Assembly: GCA_902399975.1 (NCBI GenBank)
Contig: CABOHA010000001.1
Coordinates: 1,164,893 to 1,228,892, forward strand
Direction: 5' to 3'
DNA: 64,000 bases
DNA from: Coriobacteriaceae bacterium
GTDB taxonomy: Bacteria > Actinomycetota > Coriobacteriia > Coriobacteriales > Coriobacteriaceae
Positions 24,790-33,908 of this stretch are shown in pieces. The first letter of the stretch is position 1. Each line of letters opens with the position of its first letter. The notes beneath the pieces are model-generated. The model saw nothing but the letters and a program-made list of their open reading frames with translations. It was not told where the DNA came from and made no database searches. A program made the position numbers and the translations under genes.

Positions 24790-27534
24790 CTACTTGGCCT
24801 CGGCCCAGGTTATGCCGGTGCTGGCTTCGGCGATTAGGGGGACGCGGAGGTCTACTACGTGTTCCATGACGTCGCGGACCATGGTGGTTAGGCGCTCGAC
24901 TTCGTTGACGGGGCACTCAAAGTCCAGTTCGTCGTGTACCTGCAGGATCATGTGGGCGGCAAAGCCTTCTTCTTCCAAGCGACGGCTTACGCGGGCCATG
25001 GCGATCTTGATGATGTCGGCGGCGGTGCCCTGCATGGGGTGGTTCATGGCCGTGCGCTCACCAAAGCCGCGGAGCTGTGGGTTTTTGGCCTTGAGCTCGG
25101 GAATATGGCGTCTGCGGCCATACATGGTCTCGGCATAGCCCGTCTGCTTGGCTCGCGCCACCACATTGTCGAGGAACGTGCGCACGCCCGGGTAGGCCTC
25201 GTAGTAGCGATCGATCATATCGCGCGCCTCGGCCATCGAGATGTGCAGCGACTGCGACAGACCATAGGCCTGCTGACCGTACACGATGCCAAAGTTCACG
25301 GCCTTGGCGCGGCTACGCAGGTCGGGTGTCACCTCGGACACCGGCACGCCAAATACGCGCGCGGCCGTCTCGGCATGGAAGTCCTCGCCCTCGTTGAAGG
25401 CGCGCACCAGGTGCTCGTCACCCGAAAGATGCGCGAGCAGGCGCAGCTCGATCTGCGAGTAGTCCACCGCCAAAAAGACGCTGCCCTCGCCCGCCGAGAA
25501 CGCCGTCTTGACGGTACGCCCCAGCTCCGAGCGCGTCGGAATGTTTTGCAGATTGGGGTCGCTCGAAGACAAACGCCCCGTCGCGGTGATGGTCTGGTTG
25601 TACGTGGTGTGCACACGCCCGTCACCACGGCGCAGCGGGCCCAGCGTGTCCAGATAGGTCGACTTAATCTTGGACTTCTCACGCCAGTCCAAAATCAGGC
25701 GCACGATCTCGTGGTCGCGGGCAAGGTCGCTCAGCACCTTGGCGTTGGTCGAATAGTAGCCGCGCTTGGTCTTTTTGAGGCCCTTGGTCGGAAGTCCCAT
25801 AACATCAAACAGCACGTGCGAGAGTTGCATGGGGCTGCCGATGTTAAAGGTCTCGTCGCCGGCCAGGTCGCGAATGCTGCGCTCGACATCGGCAATCTGG
25901 GTCGCCAGGCCCTCGGACAGACTGTGCAGGCGGTCGGGGTCCACGAGCATGCCCGCGCGCTCCATCTTGGCAAGCACCGGCACGAGCGGCATCTCGATCC
26001 CATCGAACACGTTGGCGGCGTTCTCGCGGGCCATGCGGTCACGCAGCGGTGCAACCAGCGCCAGCGTCAAGGCCGCCGTGCGAGCGGCGGGCGCAGGAGC
26101 GTCCTCGCCAGCACCCTCTGCGCCGCGCGCCGCAGGCAGCGCCATCTGCAGATACGTATCGGCCAGATACACCTCGTCAAACTCGGAGCGGTCGGAATCC
26201 AACAGGTAGGCGGCAACAACGGTATCGAAGATGCGCGTGGAATCGACTGCCAGCGGATCCATGAGCTCGAGCTCAGAAGAATCGATGGGCGAAAGCTCAT
26301 GCAGAAGCGCCTTCATATCCGGGCTCGCCACACGGCCTTCCATAAACAGACGCGCGAGCACGCCGGCAATCACGCCGTGGGCGAAGTTGAAGCCCTCAAC
26401 CTCAGCCGCCGCACCACTGTCGCCCTCCTCGAGCGCAAACAGGCCCTTGGACGTCGCCAACCACAGCGTGCGCGTCAGCCCAAAGAGCGCGCCCTCTTCC
26501 TTGTCATCGTCCACCACGGCGGCGACCCACTCGCCGGCATCAATCACGCGGGAGACCTCAGCCGCAACGGCACCAAGCGCGCCAGCATCGCCGGCGGCTG
26601 CGCGCAAAACGGCGGGAATCTCAAACGTGCTGGCAGCTGCCCCGCCCTCGCCGCCGATCAGCGCCAAGAAACGGTTCTGCATGGCGGTGATACCAAGCGT
26701 GCCCAGCGCCGCGGAAACCTCATCGGCGGAAAACGCCGGGAAGGACGTCGCCTCAAAATCGAGCTCAACGGGTGCATCGGTGCGGATGGTCGCCACCTTA
26801 CGGCTCAGCAGCGCGTCGTCGATGTGTGCGCGCAGGTTTTCTCCCATCTTGCCCTTAACCTCGTCAGCATGCGCGATGACCTCGTCAAGGCTGCCGTACT
26901 GCGCGATGAGCGCACTCGCCTTTTTGGGGCCGATGCCCGGTACGCCGGGAATGTTGTCCGACGTATCGCCCTTCAGACCGTAAAAATCGGGCACGAGCGC
27001 CGGCGTGATGCCGTGATACAGGTCGTCCACGCTCTCGGGCGTCATGATCGCCACGTCGGACAGGCCCTTGCGAGTCGAGACCACGTTGACGTGCTCGGTC
27101 ACGAGCTGATACATGTCGCGGTCGCCGGTCACCAGCAGCATGTCGCAGCCGGCCTCCTCGCCCAGGCGCGCCATGGTTCCCAGGATATCGTCGCCTTCCC
27201 AGCCCTCGGACTGCAAAATGGGCACGTTGAGCGCGGCGAGCAGCTCCTTGATCATGGGGAACTGCGCGTGCAGGTCGGGGTCCATGGGCGGGCGCTGCGC
27301 CTTGTACTGCGGCAGCATCTCCATACGCACGCGCGGCTTGCCCTTGTCAAACGCCACGACAACGCCGTCGGGATTAAAGGCATCGATCATCTTGAGGAAC
27401 ATGTTCAGAAAACCAAAGATCGCGTTGGTGGGGCGACCGTCCGGCGCGTTCATGGTCGGCGGCACGGCGTGGAAGGCGCGATGCATGAGCGAGTTGCCGT
27501 CGATGACGGCAAAGGTACGGCGCTTTTCAGACAT
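24790..27534 (-). CDS. polA: DNA polymerase I
   Basis: A 914-residue family A polymerase for gap filling, primer removal and repair. The N-terminal 5' nuclease domain (about 1-290) has VIDGNSLMHRAFHA, EGWEGDDILGT and VTGDRDMYQLV. The middle 3'-5' exonuclease-like domain (about 300-500) lacks the DxE catalytic motif and is probably inactive in proofreading. The polymerase domain has motif A AVDYSQIELRLLAHLSGD, motif B RSRAKAVNFGIVYGQQAYG and motif C LQVHDELDFE. GAGG precedes the ATG at 27534. It lies alone on its strand, divergent from the M18 peptidase. Confidence 0.96.
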   Translation of the reverse strand: MSEKRRTFAVIDGNSLMHRAFHAVPPTMNAPDGRPTNAIFGFLNMFLKMIDAFNPDGVVVAFDKGKPRVRMEMLPQYKAQRPPMDPDLHAQFPMIKELLAALNVPILQSEGWEGDDILGTMARLGEEAGCDMLLVTGDRDMYQLVTEHVNVVSTRKGLSDVAIMTPESVDDLYHGITPALVPDFYGLKGDTSDNIPGVPGIGPKKASALIAQYGSLDEVIAHADEVKGKMGENLRAHIDDALLSRKVATIRTDAPVELDFEATSFPAFSADEVSAALGTLGITAMQNRFLALIGGEGGAAASTFEIPAVLRAAAGDAGALGAVAAEVSRVIDAGEWVAAVVDDDKEEGALFGLTRTLWLATSKGLFALEEGDSGAAAEVEGFNFAHGVIAGVLARLFMEGRVASPDMKALLHELSPIDSSELELMDPLAVDSTRIFDTVVAAYLLDSDRSEFDEVYLADTYLQMALPAARGAEGAGEDAPAPAARTAALTLALVAPLRDRMARENAANVFDGIEMPLVPVLAKMERAGMLVDPDRLHSLSEGLATQIADVERSIRDLAGDETFNIGSPMQLSHVLFDVMGLPTKGLKKTKRGYYSTNAKVLSDLARDHEIVRLILDWREKSKIKSTYLDTLGPLRRGDGRVHTTYNQTITATGRLSSSDPNLQNIPTRSELGRTVKTAFSAGEGSVFLAVDYSQIELRLLAHLSGDEHLVRAFNEGEDFHAETAARVFGVPVSEVTPDLRSRAKAVNFGIVYGQQAYGLSQSLHISMAEARDMIDRYYEAYPGVRTFLDNVVARAKQTGYAETMYGRRRHIPELKAKNPQLRGFGERTAMNHPMQGTAADIIKIAMARVSRRLEEEGFAAHMILQVHDELDFECPVNEVERLTTMVRDVMEHVVDLRVPLIAEASTGITWAEAK

Positions 27535-27700
27535 ATTGAATACCTCGCTTTGGGCTGGGCACGGTTTGCTCACACCAGTTTACACGCTCCCCGCCCCGCG
27601 GCCACCGCACATCAGGCTTCCCTGCCGCCGCGGGCCCGCGCGTGATACGATGGCTCACGGTACATCAACCAGCACGATCGATCCGAAAGGAGCCTGCGTC

Positions 27701-29098
27701 ATGGAGCGTCCCAGCGCATGGAAAAAGTACACGCCACAGCAGATCGAGGAGCTCGAGGAGCTTTGCCGCGGCTATAAGCAGTTTTTGAGTGAGAACAAGA
27801 CCGAGCGCCTGTGCGTCAAGGCCGGTATCAAGATGGCCGAGGAGGCGGGCTACGTCAATCTGGAGACCGTGATCGCCGAGGGCCGCGCGCTCAAGGCCGG
27901 CGACAAGGTGTACGCCGCCAACCACGGCAAGGACCTCATGCTCGTCAACCTGGGCACCGCCCCGCTCGAGCAGGGCTTTAACATCCTGGGCGCCCACGTG
28001 GACTCGCCGCGCCTGGACCTCAAGCAGAACCCCGCCTTCGAGGCCGGCGACATGGCTTATCTCGACACGCACTACTATGGCGGCGTCAAGAGCTACCACT
28101 GGGTCGCTTCCCCGCTCGCACTCGTGGGCGTCATCTGCAAAAAGGACGGCACCACCGTCGACATCAACATCGGTGACAAGGCCGACGACCCGGTCTTTAC
28201 CATCTCCGACCTGCTGATCCACCTCTCGAGCGAGCAGATGGCCAAGCCCGCCAAGGACGCCGTCGACGCCGAGATCCTCGACGTGATCGTGGGCGGCCGC
28301 CCCGTCAAGTTTGACGAGGACGACAAGGACGCTCCCAAGGAGCCCGTCAAGCAGATGTTCCTGGATATCCTCAAGGAGCAGTACGACGTCGAGGAGGAGG
28401 ACTTCCTCTCCGCCGAGATCGAGGTCGTGCCCGCCGGCCCCGCCCGTGACATGGGCCTCGACCGCTCCATGATTCTGGGCTATGGCCACGACGACCGTGT
28501 CTGCGCCTATCCGTCCATGCTCGCCCAGATCAATGTGGCCAATGTGGAGCGCACGAGCATCACACTCATCGTCGACAAGGAGGAGATCGGTTCCGTGGGT
28601 GCCACCGGCATGACGAGCCGCTTCTTCGAGAACACCGTCGCCGAGATCATGACGCTCGCCGGCGAGGATAGCCCGCTGGCCCTGCGCCGCGCGCTCGCCC
28701 GCAGCCGCATGCTCTCCTCCGACGTGTCCGCCGGCTTCGACCCGGGCTACGCCGGCAAGTTCGAAACCAAGAACGCAGCCTTTATGGGTCGCGGCCTGTG
28801 CTTTAACAAGTACACGGGCAGCCGCGGCAAGGGCGGCTCTAACGACGCCGACGCCGAGTATGTGGCCCTCATCCGCGACATCATGGACGAGGCCGGCGTG
28901 GACTTCCAGACCTGCGAGCTCGGTCGCGTCAACGCGGGCGGCGGCGGCACCATCGCATACATCATGGCTAAGTACGGCATGAACGTCATCGACTCTGGCG
29001 TTGCCGTCCTGTCCATGCACGCCCTGTGGGAGGTCGCTAACAAGGCCGATATCTACGAGGCCTATCGCGGCTACAAGGCCTTCATCGAGCGCGCGTAA
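27701..29098 (+). CDS. M18 family aspartyl aminopeptidase
   Basis: A 465-residue metallopeptidase of family M18, which removes acidic N-terminal residues from peptides using two metal ions. Metal-ligand motifs are AHVDSPRLDLK (about residues 94-104), YGHDDRVCA (about 263-271), VDKEEIGSVGATGM with the catalytic Glu pair, and SAGFDP plus the C-terminal SMHALWEVA. AAAGGAG lies 7-8 bases before the ATG at 27701; the frame extends further upstream only by chance through polA. A long hairpin terminator follows. Confidence 0.92.
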   Translation: MERPSAWKKYTPQQIEELEELCRGYKQFLSENKTERLCVKAGIKMAEEAGYVNLETVIAEGRALKAGDKVYAANHGKDLMLVNLGTAPLEQGFNILGAHVDSPRLDLKQNPAFEAGDMAYLDTHYYGGVKSYHWVASPLALVGVICKKDGTTVDINIGDKADDPVFTISDLLIHLSSEQMAKPAKDAVDAEILDVIVGGRPVKFDEDDKDAPKEPVKQMFLDILKEQYDVEEEDFLSAEIEVVPAGPARDMGLDRSMILGYGHDDRVCAYPSMLAQINVANVERTSITLIVDKEEIGSVGATGMTSRFFENTVAEIMTLAGEDSPLALRRALARSRMLSSDVSAGFDPGYAGKFETKNAAFMGRGLCFNKYTGSRGKGGSNDADAEYVALIRDIMDEAGVDFQTCELGRVNAGGGGTIAYIMAKYGMNVIDSGVAVLSMHALWEVANKADIYEAYRGYKAFIERA

Positions 29099-29110
29099 CC
29101 AACCCTTCAT

Positions 29111-29186
29111 CAGTTGCGGTGAAATACAGACTAACCTGGCCCATAAACGGCCAAAACAGACCGTATTCCACCGCAACTTCCTTTTT
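29111..29186 (+). terminator. Long hairpin terminator after the M18 gene
   Basis: AGTTGCGGTG..AATAC (from 29112) pairs with a complementary arm ending ACCGCAACT at 29178; about 20 bp with a few mismatches, and an inner TGGCC/GGCCA hairpin. Five T follow at 29182-29186, just before the yaaA ribosome site. Confidence 0.75.
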
Positions 29187-29201
29187 GGCAGAGGAGAGTC
29201 C

Positions 29202-30011
29202 ATGCTGCAGGTCGTCATTTCGCCCGCCAAGCAGATGCGCGCGGCCCAAGATGCTTTTGAAGTCCTGGGCATTCCACCCTTTGCGCGCGAGACGGCTCGC
29301 CTCCACCGCGCACTGCTAGATATCGAGCGGAATGAAGGCAGCGACAGCCTGCAGGCGCTATGGAACGTGAGTGACAAACTGCTGGGGCCTTGCCTCAACA
29401 CCCTGCATGAGTTCCGGCCCATCCTGAATAACGGCGATCTCGACAATCCCGCACTCGCCCGCCGCATCTCCCCTGCCATCATGTCCTATCACGGCATTCA
29501 GTACCAGAGCATGGCGCCCGAGGTGATGGATTCCGCGCAGCTCACATGGCTGCAAGACCATCTATGGATCCTCTCCGGCCTCTACGGGTGCGTTCGCCCC
29601 TTTCATGCCGTCGAACCGTATCGGCTGGAGATGGGCGCAAAGCTTGCCGTCGACGATACCCGAGACCTCTACGCGTTTTGGGGCGACAAGCTCGCACGGG
29701 CTATCGCCCCGGCAGGTTCAAACACCACGATCGTCAACCTCGCCAGCGTAGAGTATGCCAAAGCCGTTCTGCCCCACCTCGCGGGCGACGCCACGGCCGT
29801 CACATGCCTCTTTGGCGAGGGTATCCGCAACGGCAAGCCCATCCAACGGTCGACCGCCAGCAAAAAGGCGCGCGGCTCCATGGTGCGGTGGATGGCAGAA
29901 AACAAGCTCGAGGATGCAAGCGAACTTACCGCATTCAACATCGGCTATCGGCACATCCCCGAGCTTTCAGACAAAAACACCCTGGTTTTCATGAACGCGC
30001 AGGCACAATAG
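29202..30011 (+). CDS. yaaA: YaaA (DUF328) peroxide-stress family protein
   Basis: A 269-residue member of the YaaA family, linked in E. coli to limiting free iron and oxidative damage during peroxide stress. It begins MLQVVISPAKQM and carries the conserved YHGIQYQSM (about 88-96), LSGLYGCVRPFHAVEPYRLEMG (about 116-137), NLASVEYAKAV and the C-terminal FNIGYRH. GAGGAG 5 bases upstream fixes the ATG at 29202. It follows the M18 gene after a terminator, so it is probably read from its own promoter. DNA-binding activity is known for the family; the role here is inferred. Confidence 0.9.
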   Translation: MLQVVISPAKQMRAAQDAFEVLGIPPFARETARLHRALLDIERNEGSDSLQALWNVSDKLLGPCLNTLHEFRPILNNGDLDNPALARRISPAIMSYHGIQYQSMAPEVMDSAQLTWLQDHLWILSGLYGCVRPFHAVEPYRLEMGAKLAVDDTRDLYAFWGDKLARAIAPAGSNTTIVNLASVEYAKAVLPHLAGDATAVTCLFGEGIRNGKPIQRSTASKKARGSMVRWMAENKLEDASELTAFNIGYRHIPELSDKNTLVFMNAQAQ

Positions 30012-30034
30012 ACCCGCCGTTTCCAAACACCCCG

Positions 30035-30556
30035 TTACTCCGCCAAGCCGTCGGCCTTTGCAATCTCGCTCGTCGAGCCATCTTGGTAGGTAATCTTAAC
30101 GTGCTCTACGTCGGATACTTTGACGCCCGACGGGGGCTCCAGGCGCCATTCCGTCAGCGCGATATCCATCGTCGTGGGCACATCCCCTTGATCTTTGAGC
30201 TCGACCGTCAGCGTTTTGAGCGTCGCATCAAACGTCACGCGTTCGATTTCTTCGCCCGGAATGGATCCGCCACTCAGTTGCAATTGCACAAACTCGTCGC
30301 GCGGATACCAATAATCGCCCGGAACGGCGAGCGTATTGGCATTACCGCCAGTACTCCTCATCGTCATAATCGGTAGACTATCATCAGCCTCGAACTCCCA
30401 TGCAGCGCCGCCGCGACCGCCAAGCGTCCAGATACAAAAGGCAATCACCAGCACGGCAAGCACCGCAAAACCAATCGCGACAAGGCCATGGTGCGCACGG
30501 CTTTCCTCGGCCGATACATCCCATTGTGTCTCTCGATATAGATGCTTGTCTTCCAT
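30035..30556 (-). CDS. Membrane-anchored protein of unknown function
   Basis: A 173-residue protein with an N-terminal hydrophilic segment (about 30 residues), a single membrane helix (GLVAIGFAVLAVLVIAFCIW, about 29-48), and an external beta-rich domain. The external part (TMRSTGGNANTLAVPGDYWYPRDE and later VKVSDVEHVKITYQDGST) matches no family I know. GGGAGG 4-5 bases upstream supports the ATG at 30556. It is divergent from thiC and convergent with yaaA, with only 23 bases between the two stops. Confidence 0.75.
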   Translation of the reverse strand: MEDKHLYRETQWDVSAEESRAHHGLVAIGFAVLAVLVIAFCIWTLGGRGGAAWEFEADDSLPIMTMRSTGGNANTLAVPGDYWYPRDEFVQLQLSGGSIPGEEIERVTFDATLKTLTVELKDQGDVPTTMDIALTEWRLEPPSGVKVSDVEHVKITYQDGSTSEIAKADGLAE

Positions 30557-30606
30557 GTTCGCCTCCCCACGGACATGCTCGTTGGCCCAATCGTACCCAT
30601 TCAGGC

Positions 30607-30612
30607 TATACT
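30607..30612 (+). promoter_or_regulatory. thiC: -10 box of the thiC transcript
   Basis: TATACT lies about 15 bases before the TPP riboswitch begins. A weak TTGGCC at 30582-30587 may be the -35, with a 19-base spacer. Confidence 0.45.
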
Positions 30613-30625
30613 TGAGCCCATGACA

Positions 30626-30722
30626 TAACGGGGAGCTTGCAGGACAAGACGGCAGGCTGAGATTGGGCGCGCCCGCCCTGACCCGCAAACCTGATATGGG
30701 TAATGCCAACGAAGGGAGCCGT
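30626..30722 (+). promoter_or_regulatory. TPP (THI-box) riboswitch
   Basis: The thi-box core is present in order: GGGGAGC, then CTGAGA (30658-30663), a variable GC hairpin, TGACCC, ACCTGAT (30689-30695), GGGTAATGCC and GAAGGGA. It ends next to the thiC start codon and should switch thiC off when thiamine pyrophosphate is plentiful, most likely by hiding the ribosome site within GAAGGGAG. It shows that thiC is thiamine-regulated; thiD downstream has no second copy. Confidence 0.95.
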
Positions 30723-30726
30723 GCCA

Positions 30727-32061
30727 ATGAGCACACAGACCGAGCCCAAGCTCGTCACGCAAATCGACTTCGCCCGCGCCGGGCAAATCACGCCGCAGAT
30801 GAAAGAAGTCGCCGAGCGCGAGCATCGCGACCCCGAGTACATCCGCGAGCGCGTGGCCGACGGCCGCATCGCCATCCCCGCCAACATCGTGCATATCAAA
30901 AAGGGCATGCGCGCCTTTGGCGTCGGCGAGGGCCTTTCCACCAAGGTCAACGTCAACCTGGGCATCTCGGGCGATAAGGCCGATGCCGCCGAGGAGTGGA
31001 AGAAGGTCAAGATCGCCGAGGACTTTGGCGCCGACGCCATCATGGACCTCTCCAACTCGGGCAAGACGCGCCAGTTCCGCCAGCAGCTCATCGACGAGAC
31101 GCCGCTCATGGTGGGCACGGTGCCGATGTACGACGCCATCGGCTACATGGAAAAGCCGCTGGTCAAGCTGACCAAGGACGACCTGCTCGAGGTCGTGCGC
31201 GCGCACGCCGAGGACGGCGTGGACTTTATGACCATCCACTGCGGCATCAACAAGTCGGTCATCAAGACCTTTAAGGAGACTGGCCGCCTCATGAACATCG
31301 TCAGCCGCGGCGGCTCGCTGCTGTTTGGTTGGATGGAGGTCACCGGTAACGAGAACCCCTTCTACGAGTTCTACGACGAGGTGCTCGAGATCTGCCACGA
31401 ATACGACGTGACGATCTCGCTCGGCGACTCCTGCCGCCCGGGTTGTCTCTACGACTCCAACGACGCAACCGAGACCGCCGAGATGATCGAGCTGGGCAAG
31501 CTGTGCAAGCGCGCCTGGGCCGCCGGCGTCCAGGTTATGGTCGAAGGCCCGGGTCACATGGCGCTCGACGAGATCGCAGCCAACATGAAGCTGCAGAAGC
31601 GCCTGTGCCACAACGCCCCGTTCTATGTGCTGGGGCCGCTGGTGACCGATATCGGCGTAGGCTACGACCACATCACCGCCGCCATTGGTGGCGCCATCTC
31701 CGCCAGTTCCGGCGCCGACTTCCTGTGCTACGTGACACCGGCAGAGCACCTATGCCTGCCTAACGCCCAGGACGTGCTCGATGGCCTCATGGCCACCAAG
31801 ATTGCCGCACACGCCGCCGACATCGCCAAGAAGGTACCGCACGCCCGTGACATGGACGACAAGATGGGCCAGGCACGCCGCAAGCTCGACTGGGACGCCA
31901 TGTGGAAGTGCGCCCTCGACCCGGTCACCGGCAAGAAGCGCTACGAGGAATCCCCCGCCGCCACTGAGGGAACCTGCACCATGTGCGGCAAGATGTGCGC
32001 CGTCCGCACTGTCAACAAGGTGTTCGAGGGCACGACAATCGACCTCGGCATGGAGGACTAA
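30727..32061 (+). CDS. thiC: Phosphomethylpyrimidine synthase ThiC
   Basis: A 444-residue radical-SAM enzyme converting aminoimidazole ribotide to hydroxymethylpyrimidine phosphate for thiamine. It has NLGISGDKADAAEEWKK, MDLSNSGKTRQFR, TIHCGINKSVI, SLGDSCRPGCLYD, MVEGPGHMALDEI, and the C-terminal cluster motif CTMCGKMCAVR (C-x2-C-x4-C) at about residue 419. It is the short bacterial form without a long N-terminal extension. GGGAG precedes the ATG at 30727 by 8 bases. The TPP riboswitch is directly upstream. Confidence 0.97.
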   Translation: MSTQTEPKLVTQIDFARAGQITPQMKEVAEREHRDPEYIRERVADGRIAIPANIVHIKKGMRAFGVGEGLSTKVNVNLGISGDKADAAEEWKKVKIAEDFGADAIMDLSNSGKTRQFRQQLIDETPLMVGTVPMYDAIGYMEKPLVKLTKDDLLEVVRAHAEDGVDFMTIHCGINKSVIKTFKETGRLMNIVSRGGSLLFGWMEVTGNENPFYEFYDEVLEICHEYDVTISLGDSCRPGCLYDSNDATETAEMIELGKLCKRAWAAGVQVMVEGPGHMALDEIAANMKLQKRLCHNAPFYVLGPLVTDIGVGYDHITAAIGGAISASSGADFLCYVTPAEHLCLPNAQDVLDGLMATKIAAHAADIAKKVPHARDMDDKMGQARRKLDWDAMWKCALDPVTGKKRYEESPAATEGTCTMCGKMCAVRTVNKVFEGTTIDLGMED

Positions 32062-32154
32062 CTCGTCGCCACGATTGCTTTTGGAAGCACCGCGACGTCG
32101 ACCGTTGTTGACGTGTGAACATTTGCTTACATTTGCGTAAAGATTGCATCGCCC

Positions 32155-32189
32155 GCCCGGGTTCGACATAGAGTCGGCCCGGGCATCTT
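32155..32189 (+). terminator. Probable terminator after thiC
   Basis: GCCCGGG near 32155 pairs with CCCGGGC at 32178-32184, with GTTCGAC/GTCGG extending the stem, then ATCTTT. A TATAAT at 32190-32195 just after it is a likely -10 box for thiD. Confidence 0.65.
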
Positions 32190-32241
32190 TATAATGCTGG
32201 CTTAAAGACCCATTTGATTCCGACCGAACAAGGGAGCAAAC

Positions 32242-33072
32242 ATGGATCGCAGTAAGGTACCTGCCGTCCTGTCCATCGCAGGATCCGATTCCAGCGGTGG
32301 CGCCGGCATTCAGGCCGACATCAAGACCATCACGGCGCACCGCCTGTATGCCGAGACGGCCATCACCGCCATCACCGCACAAAACACGCTCGGTGTCACC
32401 GCCGTGCAGAATATCTCCCCTGATATCGTCGCTGCGCAGATCGACGCCGTATTTGACGATATCCGCCCCAGCGCCGTCAAGATCGGCATGGTTTCCTCTG
32501 CCGAGATTATCGAGGTTATCGCCGACCGCCTGAGCGCCCGGAACGCGACAAACGTGGTCGTCGACCCCGTCATGGTAGCCACCTCGGGCGCACGGCTGAT
32601 TGCCGAAGATGCCGCCGAGGCGCTCACCCGCCGCCTGTTCCCACTTGCAACCGTCATCACGCCCAATATTCCCGAGGCCATGGCCCTGCTTGACTACGAG
32701 GTCGACTCCGAGCGCACACAGCAAAATGCTGCCATGCTCCTCACCCGCCGCTTTGGTTGCGCATCCCTCGTTAAGGGTGGGCATCTTGTCAACGAGGCCA
32801 ACGATGTATTGGCCGAACCCGCGCCACTCGATGACGAGGGCAACCATCTGGGCGATCCGCTCACCACGTGGTTCCGCCACAAGCGCATCGAGACCGACAA
32901 CACACACGGCACCGGCTGCACGCTTTCGTCCGCCATCGCCTGCGCGCTGGCCCAGGGCATGGATCTTGCCGATGCCGTCAACGCCGGCAAGGCATACCTG
33001 ACAGGCGCTCTGGCCGCCGGCCTGAACATGGGCAAAGGCTCCGGCCCTGTCAACCACATGTGGCAGTACTAA
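32242..33072 (+). CDS. thiD: Hydroxymethylpyrimidine/phosphomethylpyrimidine kinase ThiD
   Basis: A 276-residue ribokinase-fold kinase that makes HMP diphosphate for thiamine synthesis. It has SIAGSDSSGGAGIQADIKT (residues 11-29), VVDPVMVATSGARL (about 108-121), TPNIPEAMALL, LVKGGHL, and the anion hole THGTGCTLSSAIACALA (about 220-236) with the catalytic aspartate region. GGGAG lies 5-6 bases before the ATG. It follows thiC after about 180 bases containing a terminator and a new -10 box, so it may be uncoupled from the riboswitch. Confidence 0.95.
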   Translation: MDRSKVPAVLSIAGSDSSGGAGIQADIKTITAHRLYAETAITAITAQNTLGVTAVQNISPDIVAAQIDAVFDDIRPSAVKIGMVSSAEIIEVIADRLSARNATNVVVDPVMVATSGARLIAEDAAEALTRRLFPLATVITPNIPEAMALLDYEVDSERTQQNAAMLLTRRFGCASLVKGGHLVNEANDVLAEPAPLDDEGNHLGDPLTTWFRHKRIETDNTHGTGCTLSSAIACALAQGMDLADAVNAGKAYLTGALAAGLNMGKGSGPVNHMWQY

Positions 33073-33117
33073 ATAGCCAGTAACCTGCCAAAAAGAGACA
33101 GGCTACCTTGCACCAAA

Positions 33118-33187
33118 AACCGTCGCAACATTCGATGAAAATCGTGCAAACGCGAAAAATCATCGGATGTTGCGACGGTTTGATTTT
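33118..33187 (+). terminator. Long-stem terminator after thiD
   Basis: A 21-bp stem with one mismatch (33118-33138 with 33160-33180) and a 21-base loop, followed by TTTGATTTT-like sequence. A smaller imperfect repeat lies just before it at about 33080-33107. Confidence 0.8.
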
Positions 33188-33217
33188 AGATAGCGGTCGA
33201 GCAAAGGGCCGGGGCGT

Positions 33218-33829
33218 CTAGTCGTCGGCGAGTTGAATTCCCAACAAACCCGAGAGTGCCAGCGCCTGCTCGGCATTGACCGTCAGGCCACGCAGCTCAT
33301 GGTAATCGCCCGAAACAACGGGCGCTGCAAATGTACAGCGCGACACATCAACGCCGGAAAGCGACGTCTTGAACACATCAACACGCGTCAGGTCACAGCC
33401 ATCCAGGCGTATCTGACCCAGCTTGGCACCCTGAAACGCAGCCTCTCTCAGACGTGTATCGCATGCTGTCATAGGGCCAATGCGTCCCTCCGAAAGGTTC
33501 GCATAGCTCAAATCGCACGATCCAAACGACACGCTCGACAGGCGCGCCTTGAGCAAGTTGAGTCCCGGTGCCGAGCAGTCAACGAAGTCGCAGCGGCTGA
33601 GCCAGCAGCCTTCCATGTTGCAGCGGATAAAGCGGCAACCGCGAAACACCACGTCGCGAAACGTCGAGCCGCTCCAGTCAACGCTATCGAACTCGCAAGA
33701 TCGGAACACAACGCCATCGAAGGTCGCGCCGTTCGCCACGTCGTAGGCAAGATCCAAATCCTCAAAAGCGGTATTGGAGACGAGCTCATCGCCCTCGGCA
33801 AAGAGGTCGATGAGCTCGTCCATGCCCAT
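33218..33829 (-). CDS. Pentapeptide-repeat protein
   Basis: A 203-residue protein whose central part is built of degenerate five-residue repeats of the A(D/N)Lxx/FxxCxF type, for example FRSCEFDSVDWSGSTFRDVVFRGCRF and NLLKARLSSVSFGSCDLSYANL. These fold as a right-handed quadrilateral beta-helix. Some family members protect gyrase, but most have no known function. Cysteines are unusually frequent in the repeats. The ATG at 33829 is chosen because the upstream region is the terminator of the SGNH gene; its ribosome site is weak. Confidence 0.82.
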   Translation of the reverse strand: MGMDELIDLFAEGDELVSNTAFEDLDLAYDVANGATFDGVVFRSCEFDSVDWSGSTFRDVVFRGCRFIRCNMEGCWLSRCDFVDCSAPGLNLLKARLSSVSFGSCDLSYANLSEGRIGPMTACDTRLREAAFQGAKLGQIRLDGCDLTRVDVFKTSLSGVDVSRCTFAAPVVSGDYHELRGLTVNAEQALALSGLLGIQLADD

Positions 33830-33859
33830 ATGGCAGCCAATCCGTTCGTTTACCCGGGC

Positions 33860-33896
33860 AAAACCACCACAAAGGTGCCTGTCCCCTTTGCGGTGG
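33860..33896 (-). terminator. Terminator after the SGNH hydrolase gene
   Basis: CCACCGCAAAGG pairs with CCTTTGTGGTGG (33864-33875 with 33885-33896), then four T on the minus strand, 13 bases after the stop at 33909. Confidence 0.85.
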
Positions 33897-33908
33897 CTTG
33901 GGGCCGTG

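Noticed and set aside
24934..27645. 903-codon plus-strand frame opposite polA
   Set aside because: Antisense of a conserved polymerase; composition (His, Arg, Gly, Val) is typical of a shadow.
27665..29482. 605-codon minus-strand frame opposite the M18 peptidase
   Set aside because: Antisense shadow without a ribosome site; the plus-strand gene has metal-ligand motifs.
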